64,000 bases of DNA from Marinomonas lutimaris (GCF_019426345.1 NZ_JAHLLW010000003.1:124001-188000); one strand, 5' to 3'. Numbered from the stretch's first letter, positions 29,026-39,269 are shown. Numbers and translations are program-made. Notes: generated by a model from the letters alone, not told the origin.

Positions 29026-30600
29026 TTATCGAGAAACTGAAAAGCCAAGCAACATGTAAAAAATAATCGCCGACAGCAATGCAGACGCAGGAACAGTAAT
29101 GACCCAAGCTGCAGCAATACGTAATAGAGCGGAGCGTTTCACTAACTCTTTCTTAGTTGCCTTCTTCAAGCTCTTACGCTCTTCGGAAGAAATAGGTGAT
29201 GACGCTTTTGCAAGTTTCAATTCTTTTAGAATTGCTCGTTTTTCTTCAACATCCGCCAACTTGAAACGCTTAACAAACTCTTGCGTTTGTTGACCGTTAT
29301 GACCTGCAGATTCTGAATGAGAAATAATAGACGCTAGCTTTTTCTCATAAGATTGCTTCAAATACTCACGTAAGAAACCAACACCGAAGATACCACCTAC
29401 CGCAATGTGCGTCGAACTAACTGGTAAACCAAGCTGAGAAGCGACAATTACCGTAATTGCAGCAGCCATGGCAACACAAAAAGCTCGCGTTTTATCTAAC
29501 TCAGTGATTTCAGACCCAACCGTTTTAATAAGCTTAGGACCAAACAAAGCAAGACCAACAGCGATACCAATACCACCAACCATCATGATCCAAATAGGAA
29601 TTGATGCTTTGCTAGAAACCGCACCCGTCAATAGAGCATCGTTGATTGCAGCAAGTGGCCCAATTGCATTGGCAACATCGTTCGCACCATGAGCAAAACT
29701 TAACAATGCTGCAGATACAATAAGAGGAAGTGTAAATAAGCTATTCACAGCATCTTTATCATTTTTTAATGCTAATGCGGCTTTATCGACCATCGGACGT
29801 ACAAGAAAGTAAACCGTTAGCGCAATTGCAAAAGCAATCATCGCAGCCGTAATGAAATCCAGTTTCCAAAGGTGCTTGAGCCCTTTAAGAATAAGATAGG
29901 TCGAAAACGCCCAAACCATCAAGCCAACCAATAAAGGCACAACTTTTTTAGCCGCATCGATCATATCATTTTTATAGGTGATAGAACGCTTGATGTACAT
30001 TAAGAATAACGCTGCGATCACACCACCCATTACAGGGGAAATTACCCAGCTAGCAACAATCGCAATCAATTTATCCCAATTCGCGATGTCCCAACCACCA
30101 GCAGCAATACCAGCACCAAGCACGCCACCAACAATAGAGTGGGTCGTCGATACTGGAGCACCAAGATACGTCGCCAAATTTAGCCAAATTGCGCCCGCCA
30201 ATAAAGCAGCCATCATCACCCAAATGAAAGTTTCAGCGTCGCCAATTGAATTAGGGTTGATAATGCCATTTTTAATAGTGCCAACAACTGTACCACCAGC
30301 AATCAAAGCACCTGCAGCTTCAAAAACGGCGGCTATCAAAATAGCCCCAGTCATAGATAAAGCTTTAGATCCTACCGCTGGGCCAACGTTATTGGCTACA
30401 TCGTTAGCACCAATGTTTACGGCCATATAAGCACCAATTGCTGCTGCGATGGCTAAAATAGATAAATTAGAAACCCCAACGCCATTAGCTGAAGCATAAA
30501 AACCGGACGCCAAAACAAACGCCAAGGCAATCAATACACGAACAAACTCATGACCACTCAGTAAGGTGGATTCTTCTTTCGGGTTATTTGTAAGATCCAT
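29026..30600 (-). CDS. pitA: Low-affinity inorganic phosphate transporter, PiT family
   Basis: The 524-aa inner-membrane carrier shows the two inverted PiT signature repeats: VNIGANDVANNVGPAVGSKA in the first half and SFAHGANDVANAIGPLAAIN in the second, each near a hydrophobic bundle. About ten membrane helices surround a basic cytoplasmic loop (about residues 420-490). PiT proteins import phosphate as metal-phosphate with protons or sodium. It is not followed by the PhoU-like DUF47 gene often found with PiT. The name pitA is by family; orthology is not proven. Confidence 0.9.
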   Translation of the reverse strand: MDLTNNPKEESTLLSGHEFVRVLIALAFVLASGFYASANGVGVSNLSILAIAAAIGAYMAVNIGANDVANNVGPAVGSKALSMTGAILIAAVFEAAGALIAGGTVVGTIKNGIINPNSIGDAETFIWVMMAALLAGAIWLNLATYLGAPVSTTHSIVGGVLGAGIAAGGWDIANWDKLIAIVASWVISPVMGGVIAALFLMYIKRSITYKNDMIDAAKKVVPLLVGLMVWAFSTYLILKGLKHLWKLDFITAAMIAFAIALTVYFLVRPMVDKAALALKNDKDAVNSLFTLPLIVSAALLSFAHGANDVANAIGPLAAINDALLTGAVSSKASIPIWIMMVGGIGIAVGLALFGPKLIKTVGSEITELDKTRAFCVAMAAAITVIVASQLGLPVSSTHIAVGGIFGVGFLREYLKQSYEKKLASIISHSESAGHNGQQTQEFVKRFKLADVEEKRAILKELKLAKASSPISSEERKSLKKATKKELVKRSALLRIAAAWVITVPASALLSAIIFYMLLGFSVSR

Positions 30601-30903
30601 ACGGGCTCTTCTTTCTATAATTAATCTATGCCAAACCGCTAATAATTCAGACTAAACCAAAACCATCAACGACATGCTTATCCTAGCATCAAAAATAAAT
30701 TTGGCTCTCAATTCATCCCGTCACATTTATGTAAAATGCAAATTCGGCGTCATTCTACACTGGGAGTCTTCAGATAAAAACCCCTAAAAATATTGTTAGC
30801 AACAACTCGAAAAAGGATAAAAAAAAGTGCCTTAAAAGGCACTAGATGAAAAGATACTACAGAAATATGACTGTTTTGTTACAAATGTAATATTACTAAT
30901 CGG
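30601..30903. other. Intergenic region between sdaA and the PiT gene
   Basis: The 303-bp gap contains the sdaA terminator near its left end and the PiT promoter region on the right. Nothing else was recognised; a weak PhoB-like stretch near 30719-30736 was judged too poor to call. Confidence 0.4.
30817..30843 (-). terminator. Intrinsic terminator of sdaA
   Basis: On the reverse strand AGTGCCTT/AAGGCACT with a 2-nt loop is followed by eight T, 60 bp after the sdaA stop. Confidence 0.92.
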
Positions 30904-32286
30904 CTAACACTCAATCACATTAACAGCGAGCCCACCACGTGAGGTTTCTTTGTACTTATCATTCATGTCTCTTCCTGTATCTCGCATGGTACGAATAACT
31001 TTATCTAGAGAAACATAATGTGTTCCATCTCCTCGAAGTGCCATACTCGCAGAGTTAATGGCTTTCATTGACGCCATGGCATTTCGCTCGATACAAGGCA
31101 CTTGAACCAGACCGCCAATTGGATCACACGTAAGGCCTAAATTATGCTCCATGCCAATTTCTGCTGCATTTTCTATTTGCTCAGGAGAGCCGCCTGTCGC
31201 AGCAGCTAAACCAGCAGCAGCCATTGCACAAGCTGATCCGACTTCCCCCTGACAACCCACCTCAGCTCCAGAGATAGACGCATTTTCTTTAAACAAAAAG
31301 CCAATAGCTGCCGCAGTTAGGAAAAAGGTAATTACCCCTTCTTCACTAGAACGAGGACAAAATTCCCAGTAATAATGCAATACCGCAGGGATGATGCCAG
31401 CGGCTCCATTGGTTGGTGCTGTCACAACACGCCCTCCTCCCGCATTTTCTTCATTTACTGCCAGAGCATAAAGGTTGACCCAATCCATAGCACCCAAAGA
31501 AGGTGTAATCATATCCATGCGTGTTTTGCTGGTTAAATCTCTGTATAAACTAGCGGCTCTTCGTTTAACTTTTAAGCCACCAGGTAGAATACCTTCGTTA
31601 CGAATACCTTGTTGAACACAGTTTTTCATGACAGACCAAATAGACAGAATTCCTTGCCTAACTTCTTCTTCAGTTCGCCAATGTGTCTCATTTTCCATCA
31701 TAATCTGGGCAATGCTTTTGTCTTGCTCGTGACAAAGTCGAATCAAATCTTCTGCACTATGGAAAACATGAGGAAGTTCAGTCGCGTCTTCAACCAATGC
31801 CACGTTACCGTGTTCATCTTCCTGCACAATAAAACCACCACCGACCGAGTAAAAGGTCGCCTGATGAATAACTTGACCTACTGCATCAAAAGCAACCAGC
31901 ACCATGCCGTTAGCATGAAAATCTAAACGATCAACACGGTGATAAATTAAGTCTGTTGCAACGTCGACAGTAATAGGCTGTTTTGACAATAAATTCAGCT
32001 GCGAAGAAGCCGTTATTTGATCAACTCGTTCATTAACACGACTAGGATCAATAACATCCGGCAATTCGCCCTCAAGTCCCATTAGAACGGCCGTCCCCGT
32101 GCCATGACCTTTTCCGGTGGCGCCAAGCGAACCATACAAATCAATTTTTAAACGACCGACTTTTGATAGTAGCTCTCGATCTTGTAACTGGTGAGCGAAT
32201 TGATTTGCCGCCACCATAGGACCAACTGTATGAGAACTTGAAGGACCAATCCCCACTTTAAAAAGGTCAAATAAACTGATTGCCAT
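30904..32286 (-). CDS. sdaA: L-serine ammonia-lyase (L-serine deaminase)
   Basis: SdaA converts L-serine to pyruvate and ammonia with an oxygen-sensitive 4Fe-4S cluster. The 460-aa chain is the single-polypeptide type: beta domain with [17 protein letters not shown] at the N-terminus, then the alpha domain with [20 protein letters not shown] and the cluster cysteines in [10 protein letters not shown] and [16 protein letters not shown]. The C-terminal Cys of NVIEC matches the tail that plugs the active site in related enzymes. A perfect 16-bp palindrome lies 95 bp upstream and could be an operator. Confidence 0.96.
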   Translation of the reverse strand: MAISLFDLFKVGIGPSSSHTVGPMVAANQFAHQLQDRELLSKVGRLKIDLYGSLGATGKGHGTGTAVLMGLEGELPDVIDPSRVNERVDQITASSQLNLLSKQPITVDVATDLIYHRVDRLDFHANGMVLVAFDAVGQVIHQATFYSVGGGFIVQEDEHGNVALVEDATELPHVFHSAEDLIRLCHEQDKSIAQIMMENETHWRTEEEVRQGILSIWSVMKNCVQQGIRNEGILPGGLKVKRRAASLYRDLTSKTRMDMITPSLGAMDWVNLYALAVNEENAGGGRVVTAPTNGAAGIIPAVLHYYWEFCPRSSEEGVITFFLTAAAIGFLFKENASISGAEVGCQGEVGSACAMAAAGLAAATGGSPEQIENAAEIGMEHNLGLTCDPIGGLVQVPCIERNAMASMKAINSASMALRGDGTHYVSLDKVIRTMRDTGRDMNDKYKETSRGGLAVNVIEC

Positions 32287-32380
32287 AGCCTTTCCCTCTA
32301 CCGACAGATAATTTCTGTACGACGATTAAAATACAAAACACGAGATCAATGGCAAAAGAAATTATCACTTATGAGATAAA

Positions 32381-32396
32381 GTTTCCAATTGGAAAC
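32381..32396. promoter_or_regulatory. Perfect 16-bp palindrome upstream of sdaA
   Basis: GTTTCCAATTGGAAAC is fully self-complementary and lies 95 bp before the sdaA start, within a 288-bp gap. Its size suits a dimeric regulator; no specific protein is assigned. Confidence 0.5.
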
Positions 32397-32504
32397 AGCG
32401 TTTTTTGAACATATAAATTACAAGCTCAACAAAGAGTCAATTTATTGGCGTTTAAAGACAATTACACGAGTACTAAAGAAACCGAAGATCAACGAAGAGA
32501 GCAA

Positions 32505-32534
32505 AAAACCAAAAGGCTGTAGCCTTTTGGTTTT
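32505..32534 (-). terminator. Intrinsic terminator of the aldehyde dehydrogenase gene
   Basis: Perfect 14-bp arms AAAACCAAAAGGCT/AGCCTTTTGGTTTT flank a 2-nt loop, with six A upstream that read as T on the reverse strand. It lies 40 bp past the stop. Confidence 0.92.
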
Positions 32535-32574
32535 CCTTATTAACGAGATGAATTGATAAGCTCTTTTAGCTCAA

Positions 32575-34092
32575 TTAGAAAAAACCAAGTGGGTTCACAT
32601 CATAGCTAACCAACATATTTTTAGTTTGTTGATAATGCTCTAAAGCAATCTTATGCGTTTCACGGCCAACACCGGACTTCTTATAACCACCAAAAGCGGA
32701 GTGAGCTGGATACTGGTGATAGCAGTTCATCCACACACGACCAGCTTCTAAGTTACGTCCCATACGATAAGCAAGATTGGTATCTCTTGTCCAAACGCCA
32801 GCACCTAAACCAAACTCACTGTCGTTGGCTATCGACAAAGCTTCAGCTTCATCTTTAAAGGTTGTCACGCTGACCACTGGGCCAAAAATCTCTTCTTGGA
32901 AGATACGCATTTCGTTAGATCCTTTGAACAAGGTTGGCTGAACATAAAAGCCTTTCTCTAAGCCATCTACCGATTCAATGCCGCCACCAATTAGTAGCTC
33001 AGCGCCCTCCGCTTTTCCAATGTCCATGTAGCTCATTATTTTATCAAATTGCTGTTTAGATGCCTGAGCGCCCACTTGCACATCGGTATCCAATGGATTA
33101 CCACGCTTAATGGTTTTAGTACGTTCAATAACCAATGCCATAAATTCGTCATAGATAGATTCATGAATCAGTGCGCGAGATGGACAGGTACAAACCTCAC
33201 CTTGGTTAAAGAAAGCCAACACCAAACCTTCAACACATTTACTGATAAAGGCTTCTTCCTGCTGCATGACATCAGCAAAGTAGATATTAGGCGATTTACC
33301 GCCTAACTCAACCGTAGAAGGTATGATATTTTCAGCGGCGCATTTCAAAATATGCGAGCCAACTGGCGTCGATCCTGTAAAGGCAATTTTAGCAATACGC
33401 TTGCTGGTTGCCAGCGCTTCGCCCGCTTCTTTACCGTAGCCATTGACGATATTCAGTACGCCAGGTGGCAACAAATCTTGAATCACTTTAACCAGCTCAA
33501 GAATAGACGCTGGTGTTTGCTCTGCTGGTTTTAGAACCACACAGTTACCCGCCGCAATCGCTGGAGCGAGTTTCCAGGCTGCCATCAAGATTGGGAAGTT
33601 CCAAGGAATGATTTGACCGACAACACCTAGTGGCTCATGAAAATGATACGCCACAGTATGCTCATCAAGTTCAGCCGTACTGCCTTCTTGTGCGCGTAAA
33701 CAGCCAGCAAAGTAACGAAAGTGATCGGCGGCTAAAGGAATATCGGCATTTAAGGTTTCACGAACTGCTTTACCATTGTCCCATGTTTCGGCAACAGCCA
33801 GTGCTTCTAGATTTTGCTCGATACGATCCGCAATTTTCAATAGTATGTTGGAACGATTAGTAACTGATGTTTTACCCCAAGCCACGCGTGCAGCGTGCGC
33901 CGCATCTAGGGCAAGGTTGATATCTTCTTCGGTAGAGCGAGGAATTCGACAAAATACTTCGCCGTTTACAGGGCTAATATTATCGAAGTATTGACCTTTT
34001 ACCGGAGCGACCCATTCACCGCCGATAAAATTACCGTACTGGGCTTCAAATGTAATAAGACTACCGTTAGTACCAGGTTGTGCGTAGATCAT
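32575..34092 (-). CDS. NAD(P)-dependent aldehyde dehydrogenase (AldB/ExaC-like)
   Basis: The 505-aa enzyme oxidises aldehydes to acids. Seen in order are [20 protein letters not shown] and KPAEQTP (cofactor binding), FTGSTPVG, the general base Glu in [10 protein letters not shown], and the nucleophile Cys in [12 protein letters not shown]. The C-terminus [15 protein letters not shown] is typical of the AldB/ExaC branch that acts on acetaldehyde and other short aldehydes from alcohols. It is divergent from an AraC-type regulator, its likely activator. GGAGA precedes the ATG. Confidence 0.92.
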   Translation of the reverse strand: MIYAQPGTNGSLITFEAQYGNFIGGEWVAPVKGQYFDNISPVNGEVFCRIPRSTEEDINLALDAAHAARVAWGKTSVTNRSNILLKIADRIEQNLEALAVAETWDNGKAVRETLNADIPLAADHFRYFAGCLRAQEGSTAELDEHTVAYHFHEPLGVVGQIIPWNFPILMAAWKLAPAIAAGNCVVLKPAEQTPASILELVKVIQDLLPPGVLNIVNGYGKEAGEALATSKRIAKIAFTGSTPVGSHILKCAAENIIPSTVELGGKSPNIYFADVMQQEEAFISKCVEGLVLAFFNQGEVCTCPSRALIHESIYDEFMALVIERTKTIKRGNPLDTDVQVGAQASKQQFDKIMSYMDIGKAEGAELLIGGGIESVDGLEKGFYVQPTLFKGSNEMRIFQEEIFGPVVSVTTFKDEAEALSIANDSEFGLGAGVWTRDTNLAYRMGRNLEAGRVWMNCYHQYPAHSAFGGYKKSGVGRETHKIALEHYQQTKNMLVSYDVNPLGFF

Positions 34093-34333
34093 ACAATGTC
34101 TCCATTTTTGTTGTTTTTATATCAGGTTTTTAATCTTTGTTTTAACCAAGACAATAAGAGTAGGAATAAAGCGAGAAGAAAACTTGCCTGTGAGTCCATG
34201 AAACTTGTCTAGCTATCCATTTCTGTTCTGCTTTTGTATTGACCCATGAGTAAGCAAGAGCGATGATGAGTGAAAGAAAATTCACCACGCCACGCTATTA
34301 AAATAAAAATATTAAGACAAAAGAGGTGTGTTA

Positions 34334-35257
34334 ATGAGTCGTTCTATCTCGACAGAAAAAACATTACAGCAACATAAACGCGCGCCAATTCAGTTGGTCG
34401 AAAACCGTGTGTGTTTTGCTGGGCCACACTCCGAGCTCAGCATTTATGATACCTATGAACAAGCACAAAAAGTCAGCTTAAAAGCCGACTCATTGCTTTA
34501 TTGTGGAATGGTAACAGGCGCAAAGGTCATGCATACCAAAAAGCATGACAATATCCCTTTTCTTCCTCATGAGTCTTTTATCTTAGCGCCACAAGAAGAA
34601 GTCTTTATTGATTTCCCCGAAGCTCAATTTCATAACCCAACCACCTGCCTCACCATCGCTATTTCACAAGAACGGGTCGCACAAATTTGTGATCGAATGA
34701 ATGACATTATGGTGGAGTCATTGCCTTCTGGCGTCACGCTGGATCCGAACCAACATTTGCATACCTTGCACACCCAAGCAACCCAACAGGTCATCGATAG
34801 GCTGACCAGCGATTTTCTTCGCAATGACCCAGACAGAGACTTGCTCGTCGACTTTGGTGTTAGTGAATTGGTCACTCGAATAATCCGACATCATGGTCGA
34901 GACGCACTACTACGATTCACCCAACATTCACCCGATGCCAGTGGCCTAACCAGTGTCATTCAATGGATAGAACAAAATATCGCCCAGCCGTTAGATATCA
35001 ATCAACTGGCCAAGATGGCCTGCATGAGCCGCAGCCGTTTCTACGAAAGCTTTAAACGCCAACTCGGTTGCACTCCGCTAGAATATCAACATCAACGTCG
35101 TATGAGCCGCGCCTATCAGCGCTTACAAGAAAAATGTTCAGTAACAGAAGTGAGTTATGAATTAGGGTATTTAAGCCTGAGTCACTTTAGTCGACGTTTC
35201 CATCAACATTTCGGTATATCGCCTCGTCAAGTCACTCAAACTAAGCTCAATTCATAA
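34334..35257 (+). CDS. AraC-family transcriptional regulator
   Basis: The 307-aa protein has an N-terminal cupin-like sensor part (AraC_N type, about residues 20-190) and a C-terminal double helix-turn-helix: INQLAKMACMSRSRFYESFK, then VTEVSYELGYLSLSHFSRRF, and the FGISPRQV motif. It is divergent from the aldehyde dehydrogenase gene with 241 bp between them, the usual arrangement for a regulator and its target. An in-frame GTG is two codons upstream, but ATG 34334 has AGAGG seven bases before it. The inducer is unknown, perhaps an alcohol or aldehyde. Confidence 0.9.
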   Translation: MSRSISTEKTLQQHKRAPIQLVENRVCFAGPHSELSIYDTYEQAQKVSLKADSLLYCGMVTGAKVMHTKKHDNIPFLPHESFILAPQEEVFIDFPEAQFHNPTTCLTIAISQERVAQICDRMNDIMVESLPSGVTLDPNQHLHTLHTQATQQVIDRLTSDFLRNDPDRDLLVDFGVSELVTRIIRHHGRDALLRFTQHSPDASGLTSVIQWIEQNIAQPLDINQLAKMACMSRSRFYESFKRQLGCTPLEYQHQRRMSRAYQRLQEKCSVTEVSYELGYLSLSHFSRRFHQHFGISPRQVTQTKLNS

Positions 35258-35269
35258 CAGGAGATAAGA

Positions 35270-36487
35270 TTAAAAAATATGTCTCAATTTGGATTTACAG
35301 TACATGAAGACCCCCAACATAAATATCAGACTAAACATCAGCCCCAAAAAAGGCACCAATTGACCTAGCTGATATAAAGAAGCCAGAATCACAGGGCCCA
35401 ATGCGGCTCCAAGCCCTTGCATAGAAGCATTCATACTCGCCAATCGACTTTGTTGATCGTCTTTTACAAGTAAAGTTTGCGCCGTCACAATCCCCGGAAA
35501 TATAAAACCAAAACCTGCACCAAACAATGCCATAGCAAACAAAACACCAGCGTAGGAATCCAAAAAAATAAACGCCAGTTGAGCCAGCACGCCAACACCA
35601 ACGCCAGAGAAAATCAAAGTCACGACACCAAGCTGGAAGCGTGGCACCAATATCATCTGCACAAGAATGCTAAAACAAGACATGGTCATCATGGCAAATC
35701 CTAACTGATGTGTCGTTTGAGCCACATCAAGTTGAAACCTATCTTGAATCAAAAAGCTCATAATTTGCTGCACGCCAGTCATCGACAAGATAGACAAAGA
35801 AGACATAAACAAAAATGGCATCACCGGTTGAGTAAACCAATTTATCGCTGGTGGTTTCACAAATTGACGCACATGCTTGCTATCTTTTACAAAAAACACC
35901 ACAAGCAAAGCAATGCTACCCGCTAAAAAAGCAATGATGTAGAAAGGCGCTGTCAGTCCTAAACTACTCAATAAAGACGCAAACGCCGGCCCCAGAATCA
36001 TGCCAATACTAAAAGACGCACCAATCATAGCAATGGTAGAACTACGATGTTTCACGTCGGTGTGAGCGATTAAATAGGTCTGCACAGAAGGTAAAACGCC
36101 AGCAATCCCAAGCGAAAAAACAATGCGCAAAGTAAATACTAAATAATAAGTTTGCTCTGCTGATAAATGCTTCGCCAAGGCTTCTTGCAGCACAAAGCCT
36201 GTCAGCCCAATAGTCATGGCATAACTACTCATGCCAATAATCACCGAACGTACGCGGCCAATCCGGTTAATAATACCTCCCCATAAAAAAGCAGCGACAA
36301 CAAACGTAGCTGCGCCTACGGTAATAAGCGTACTGATTCGAACATCAGCTAAACCAATTTCACGACCAATTGGTGGCAAAGAGGTAAAAATAAAAGATTG
36401 TCCAATTCCAACCGTCATCAAACAAGATAACAGTAACCAACGGGACAAACGCTCATGAAGGGAAGAATAGAGTTCAGAATTAATCAA
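35270..36487 (-). CDS. Major facilitator superfamily transporter (drug-exporter-like)
   Basis: The 405-aa protein has twelve predicted helices and MFS motif A-like GGIINRIGRVRSVIIGMSSY after helix 2, plus a motif C-like GASFSIGMILGPAFASLLSS in helix 5, which marks proton antiporters for export. TTG at 36487 is the likely start: AAGGA stands six bases upstream and no better ATG exists until residue 24. It converges on the AraC regulator with only 12 bp between stops, so it is probably not part of that regulon. Substrate unknown. Confidence 0.85.
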   Translation of the reverse strand: MINSELYSSLHERLSRWLLLSCLMTVGIGQSFIFTSLPPIGREIGLADVRISTLITVGAATFVVAAFLWGGIINRIGRVRSVIIGMSSYAMTIGLTGFVLQEALAKHLSAEQTYYLVFTLRIVFSLGIAGVLPSVQTYLIAHTDVKHRSSTIAMIGASFSIGMILGPAFASLLSSLGLTAPFYIIAFLAGSIALLVVFFVKDSKHVRQFVKPPAINWFTQPVMPFLFMSSLSILSMTGVQQIMSFLIQDRFQLDVAQTTHQLGFAMMTMSCFSILVQMILVPRFQLGVVTLIFSGVGVGVLAQLAFIFLDSYAGVLFAMALFGAGFGFIFPGIVTAQTLLVKDDQQSRLASMNASMQGLGAALGPVILASLYQLGQLVPFLGLMFSLIFMLGVFMYCKSKLRHIF

Positions 36488-36867
36488 TGCATGTCCTTAG
36501 AAATAAACCAGCAGTTCAAGCTGCCGATAAAGCAGATCTACTTAAACAAATTTGCCGAAGCAAGCTTGCGTTCATAAAGGGGCTATTTATCATCCTGATA
36601 AACTGAGCAATAAATTATCATATTTTGATGTTGTTTTCTGGGCATTATGAACAAAACCAAGTATTTAAGATGAAAATAACGACTATCTAAAAATAATCAG
36701 AAAAGACTAGGTTTTCCTTTTGCACCTAGAATAAAAAAGCGCGTAAAATCTTTTTCATAATCAATGTGCCTTCTCACTAACTCTCGTTAAAAATGGCTGA
36801 ATTCCAAAAATTAACGCACCAATAAATGCGCTAATGACTGTTTCAGCAATGAAAAAGAAAGGAAATC
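36488..36867. other. Divergent gap between two MFS genes
   Basis: These 380 bp are AT-rich. On the reverse strand 36761-36865 stays open without a start codon and would encode a hydrophobic helix and a basic end (FFFIAETVISAFIGALIFGI, then QPFLTRVSEKAH), which may be a relic of a membrane-protein gene. No clear promoter or operator was recognised. Confidence 0.35.
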
Positions 36868-38073
36868 ATGCAATCTCTTTTTAAACACCCTAATTTTGTC
36901 CATTATTGGATTGGGCAAATAGCCTCTTCTTTTGCTTTTCAAATGCTCAGCGTTGGTATTGGCTGGCAAATGTACGATCTCACCAACAGTCCAATGGCAC
37001 TAGGTTTAGTGGGACTTTGCCAGTTTCTCCCGCAATTGTTATTAACCTTGGTGGTAGGTCACGTTGCAGATCGCTACAACCGCCGGCTAATTTGTGTTTG
37101 CACCCGATTTACCATGGCCATGACAGTCGGCATTCTTGCCTATGGAAATATGTCATCAACTATTTCAGCTGAAATGATTTATGTCTGCGCAGCACTTCTA
37201 GGCACAGCAAGAGCCTTCGAAATGCCAGCAAATCAGGCAATTTTACCCAATCTTATTCCTAGCGAATTATTATCTAGAGCTGTCAGTGCGATTGCCTCGG
37301 CGCGAGAAATATCCGTTATCGCAGGCCCTGCCCTTGGTGGCTTAATTTATCTTTTAGGACCAACAACACTCTACTTATCGAGCATGAGTTGTTTCTTAAT
37401 TTCGTGCGTTATTATGTTCTTTTTACACTACAACTTTACGGTCAAAACTAAATCGCCAATCAGCATTGAACACCTCTTTGGTGGACTCTCTTTTATCCGC
37501 GGAAACAAAGTTATCTTAGGCTCGGTATCATTGGATATGTTCGCGGTTTTATTAGGTGGCGCTACGGCTCTTTTACCGATTGTTGCCAAAGATATTCTTC
37601 ATACAGGTCCATGGGGATTAGGCTTATTACGCTGCGCTCCTGCACTTGGCGCATTACTCATGTCTGTGTATTTGGCTCGTCGCCCGCTAACCCACAGCGT
37701 TGGCAAAATCATGTTTGCCGCCGTGGCTATTTTTGGTGTTGCGACCATTCTGTTTGGTTTATCTGAAAACCTTATTCTGTCGATGCTAGCCTTGGTTTTA
37801 TTAGGCTCGTCTGACATGATCAGCGTGGTTATTCGCTCTACCCTTGTACAGTTAGAAACACCAGATGAAATGCGTGGCAGAGTCAGTGCTGCCAATTCGG
37901 TTTTTATTGGCAGTTCAAACCAATTAGGGGAATTTGAATCTGGAGTAACAGCCGCTTGGTTCGGCGTGGTCCCAGCTATTGTTATCGGCGGAGTTGGAAC
38001 CATTGCAGTAGTGGGTCTTTGGATGTATTTGTTCCCAAACTTATTGAAACGTAACACGCTAGATCAAGAATAA
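36868..38073 (+). CDS. MFS transporter, EntS/MFS_3-like exporter
   Basis: The 401-aa membrane protein has about twelve helices. The pattern FVHYWIGQIASSFAFQMLSV at the N-terminus and GHVADRYNRRLICVCTRFTM after helix 2 (motif A with DRxxRR), followed by GTARAFEMPANQAILPNLIP and LETPDEMRGRVSAANSVFIG, is typical of the EntS-like MFS_3 group that exports siderophores and other compounds. AAAGGAA precedes the ATG. It stands alone, divergent from the other MFS gene, and no siderophore genes are nearby, so the substrate is open. Confidence 0.87.
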   Translation: MQSLFKHPNFVHYWIGQIASSFAFQMLSVGIGWQMYDLTNSPMALGLVGLCQFLPQLLLTLVVGHVADRYNRRLICVCTRFTMAMTVGILAYGNMSSTISAEMIYVCAALLGTARAFEMPANQAILPNLIPSELLSRAVSAIASAREISVIAGPALGGLIYLLGPTTLYLSSMSCFLISCVIMFFLHYNFTVKTKSPISIEHLFGGLSFIRGNKVILGSVSLDMFAVLLGGATALLPIVAKDILHTGPWGLGLLRCAPALGALLMSVYLARRPLTHSVGKIMFAAVAIFGVATILFGLSENLILSMLALVLLGSSDMISVVIRSTLVQLETPDEMRGRVSAANSVFIGSSNQLGEFESGVTAAWFGVVPAIVIGGVGTIAVVGLWMYLFPNLLKRNTLDQE

Positions 38074-38115
38074 CGATTAGATTTTGGGAAAGAGCCGTTG
38101 TCGTACAAGAATTTT

Positions 38116-38391
38116 TTAACGCCATTTACGTTTTTCTTTCTCTATCGTCTTCCATTTCCAATTTGGCGCTTCACCTTTCCAGTAATAACAAGCAATCAAA
38201 ATAAGCGTACTAATAACGACAGACACAGCCCATTTAAGCAGCTCAGCTTTGGGATCATTTACGATACTAATGATGACAACTGTCAGCAGGTACAAGGCTA
38301 AAACAGTCCATCCTTGCCATGTATTTGGCCTACCCCAACCCCAGCCATTCTTTTTCGCCGGAAACCACACTGCCTTCTTTTTATTCGTCAT
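38116..38391 (-). CDS. Small tryptophan-rich membrane protein, conserved unknown
   Basis: The 91-aa product begins MTNKKKAVWFPAKKNGWGWG and continues RPNTWQGW, a Trp/Gly-rich cytosolic start. Two membrane helices follow (WTVLALYLLTVVIISIV and LLKWAVSVVISTLILIACYY), then a Trp/Lys-rich basic end. I recall similar small proteins with a WFPAKKxGWGWG motif in other proteobacteria, but no function. The longer reading with 14 extra codons is less likely. The stop is 42 bp from the convergent MFS stop. Confidence 0.65.
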   Translation of the reverse strand: MTNKKKAVWFPAKKNGWGWGRPNTWQGWTVLALYLLTVVIISIVNDPKAELLKWAVSVVISTLILIACYYWKGEAPNWKWKTIEKEKRKWR

Positions 38392-38455
38392 ATCAAAAAT
38401 CCCAAAGCCAAATAATGCTATATGCTGAGACACTTTGCCTTAATTCAATCCATAA

Positions 38456-38485
38456 AAAAAGAGCCTATGTGGATAGACTCTTTTT
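38456..38485 (-). terminator. Intrinsic terminator after folE
   Basis: The reverse strand forms AAAAAGAG(T)CTAT / ATAG(G)CTCTTTTT with a CCAC loop and a seven-T run; it lies about 100 bp past the folE stop. Confidence 0.8.
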
Positions 38486-38536
38486 ATTGAAATCATTCGA
38501 ACTGTATTTTTAGCTTACCAGCACTTGTTTAGTCAG

Positions 38537-38600
38537 CCCTTATCTTTCAGGCCTTTATCTAGGCTGCTCTTATCTAGCAAGGCTCTTATCTAGCAAGGAA
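38537..38600. repeat. Degenerate 15-16-bp tandem repeat over the folE 3' end
   Basis: Four units on the reverse strand, each holding AGATAAG or AGATAAA, run from the last folE codons into the 3' region. The two nearest the gene are identical for 15-16 bp (CTTGCTAGATAAGAG) and both contain the stop; the others are diverged. Confidence 0.65.
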
Positions 38601-39269
38601 TTCACTACGCGTTTTGTCGCTGCGTTTAAACAACCCACCTAGTGCTGTAGTCTGAGTTGACGAACTCGCGTCCATAACACCTCGAGCTTTTACGCAATAA
38701 TGAACGGCACTAATGCTCACTGCTACGTTGTCGGTTTCAAGCAAGGTTTGCAAGGTGACTAGAATCTGCTGAGTTAGACGCTCCTGCACCTGCGGACGTT
38801 GTGCAAAGAAACGAACGATACGGTTGATTTTAGACAAACCGATAATCTTGTTTTTAGGTAAATATGCAACTTTCGCCAAACCATCAATGGTCACAAAATG
38901 ATGTTCACAAGTACTGGTAAAGCTGATGTCACTTACCTTCACCATTTCATCCACTTTCATCTTGTTTTCAATAACGGTGATTTTAGGAAATTGTGCGTAA
39001 TCTAAACCAGAGAAAATTTCTTTCACATACATTTTGGCAATACGATGTGGTGTTTCTGCCAAACTATCATCGGTCAAATCTAAGCCAAGTGTTGTTACCA
39101 CATCTTCAAATGCATTTTTAATACGCTGGTATTTTTCTTCACTCGTCAAACCGTTATCGATCATTGGGGTTTCAAGACCACTGTTGATAAGAGCATCGCG
39201 TACTTTTATCGCCGAATCCGATAACGCAAGGCTGTTTAAATTGGTTTGTTCAGCAGTGTTAGCTTTCAT
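38586..39269 (-). CDS. folE: GTP cyclohydrolase I (FolE type IA)
   Basis: FolE converts GTP to dihydroneopterin triphosphate, the first step to folate and other pterins. The 227-aa product has the zinc and active-site motifs: [20 protein letters not shown] (Cys and His ligands), [20 protein letters not shown], and [13 protein letters not shown] with the second Cys. The first about 30 residues are an extension. folM lies 73 bp upstream, so the two may make tetrahydromonapterin for phenylalanine hydroxylase-like enzymes, as in Pseudomonas. The 3' end is embedded in a short tandem repeat. Confidence 0.95.
   Translation of the reverse strand: MKANTAEQTNLNSLALSDSAIKVRDALINSGLETPMIDNGLTSEEKYQRIKNAFEDVVTTLGLDLTDDSLAETPHRIAKMYVKEIFSGLDYAQFPKITVIENKMKVDEMVKVSDISFTSTCEHHFVTIDGLAKVAYLPKNKIIGLSKINRIVRFFAQRPQVQERLTQQILVTLQTLLETDNVAVSISAVHYCVKARGVMDASSSTQTTALGGLFKRSDKTRSEFLAR

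Noticed and set aside
30719-30736. PhoB-like sequence upstream of the PiT permease
   Set aside because: Only about 11 of 18 positions agree with the Pho box and neither half-repeat is complete.
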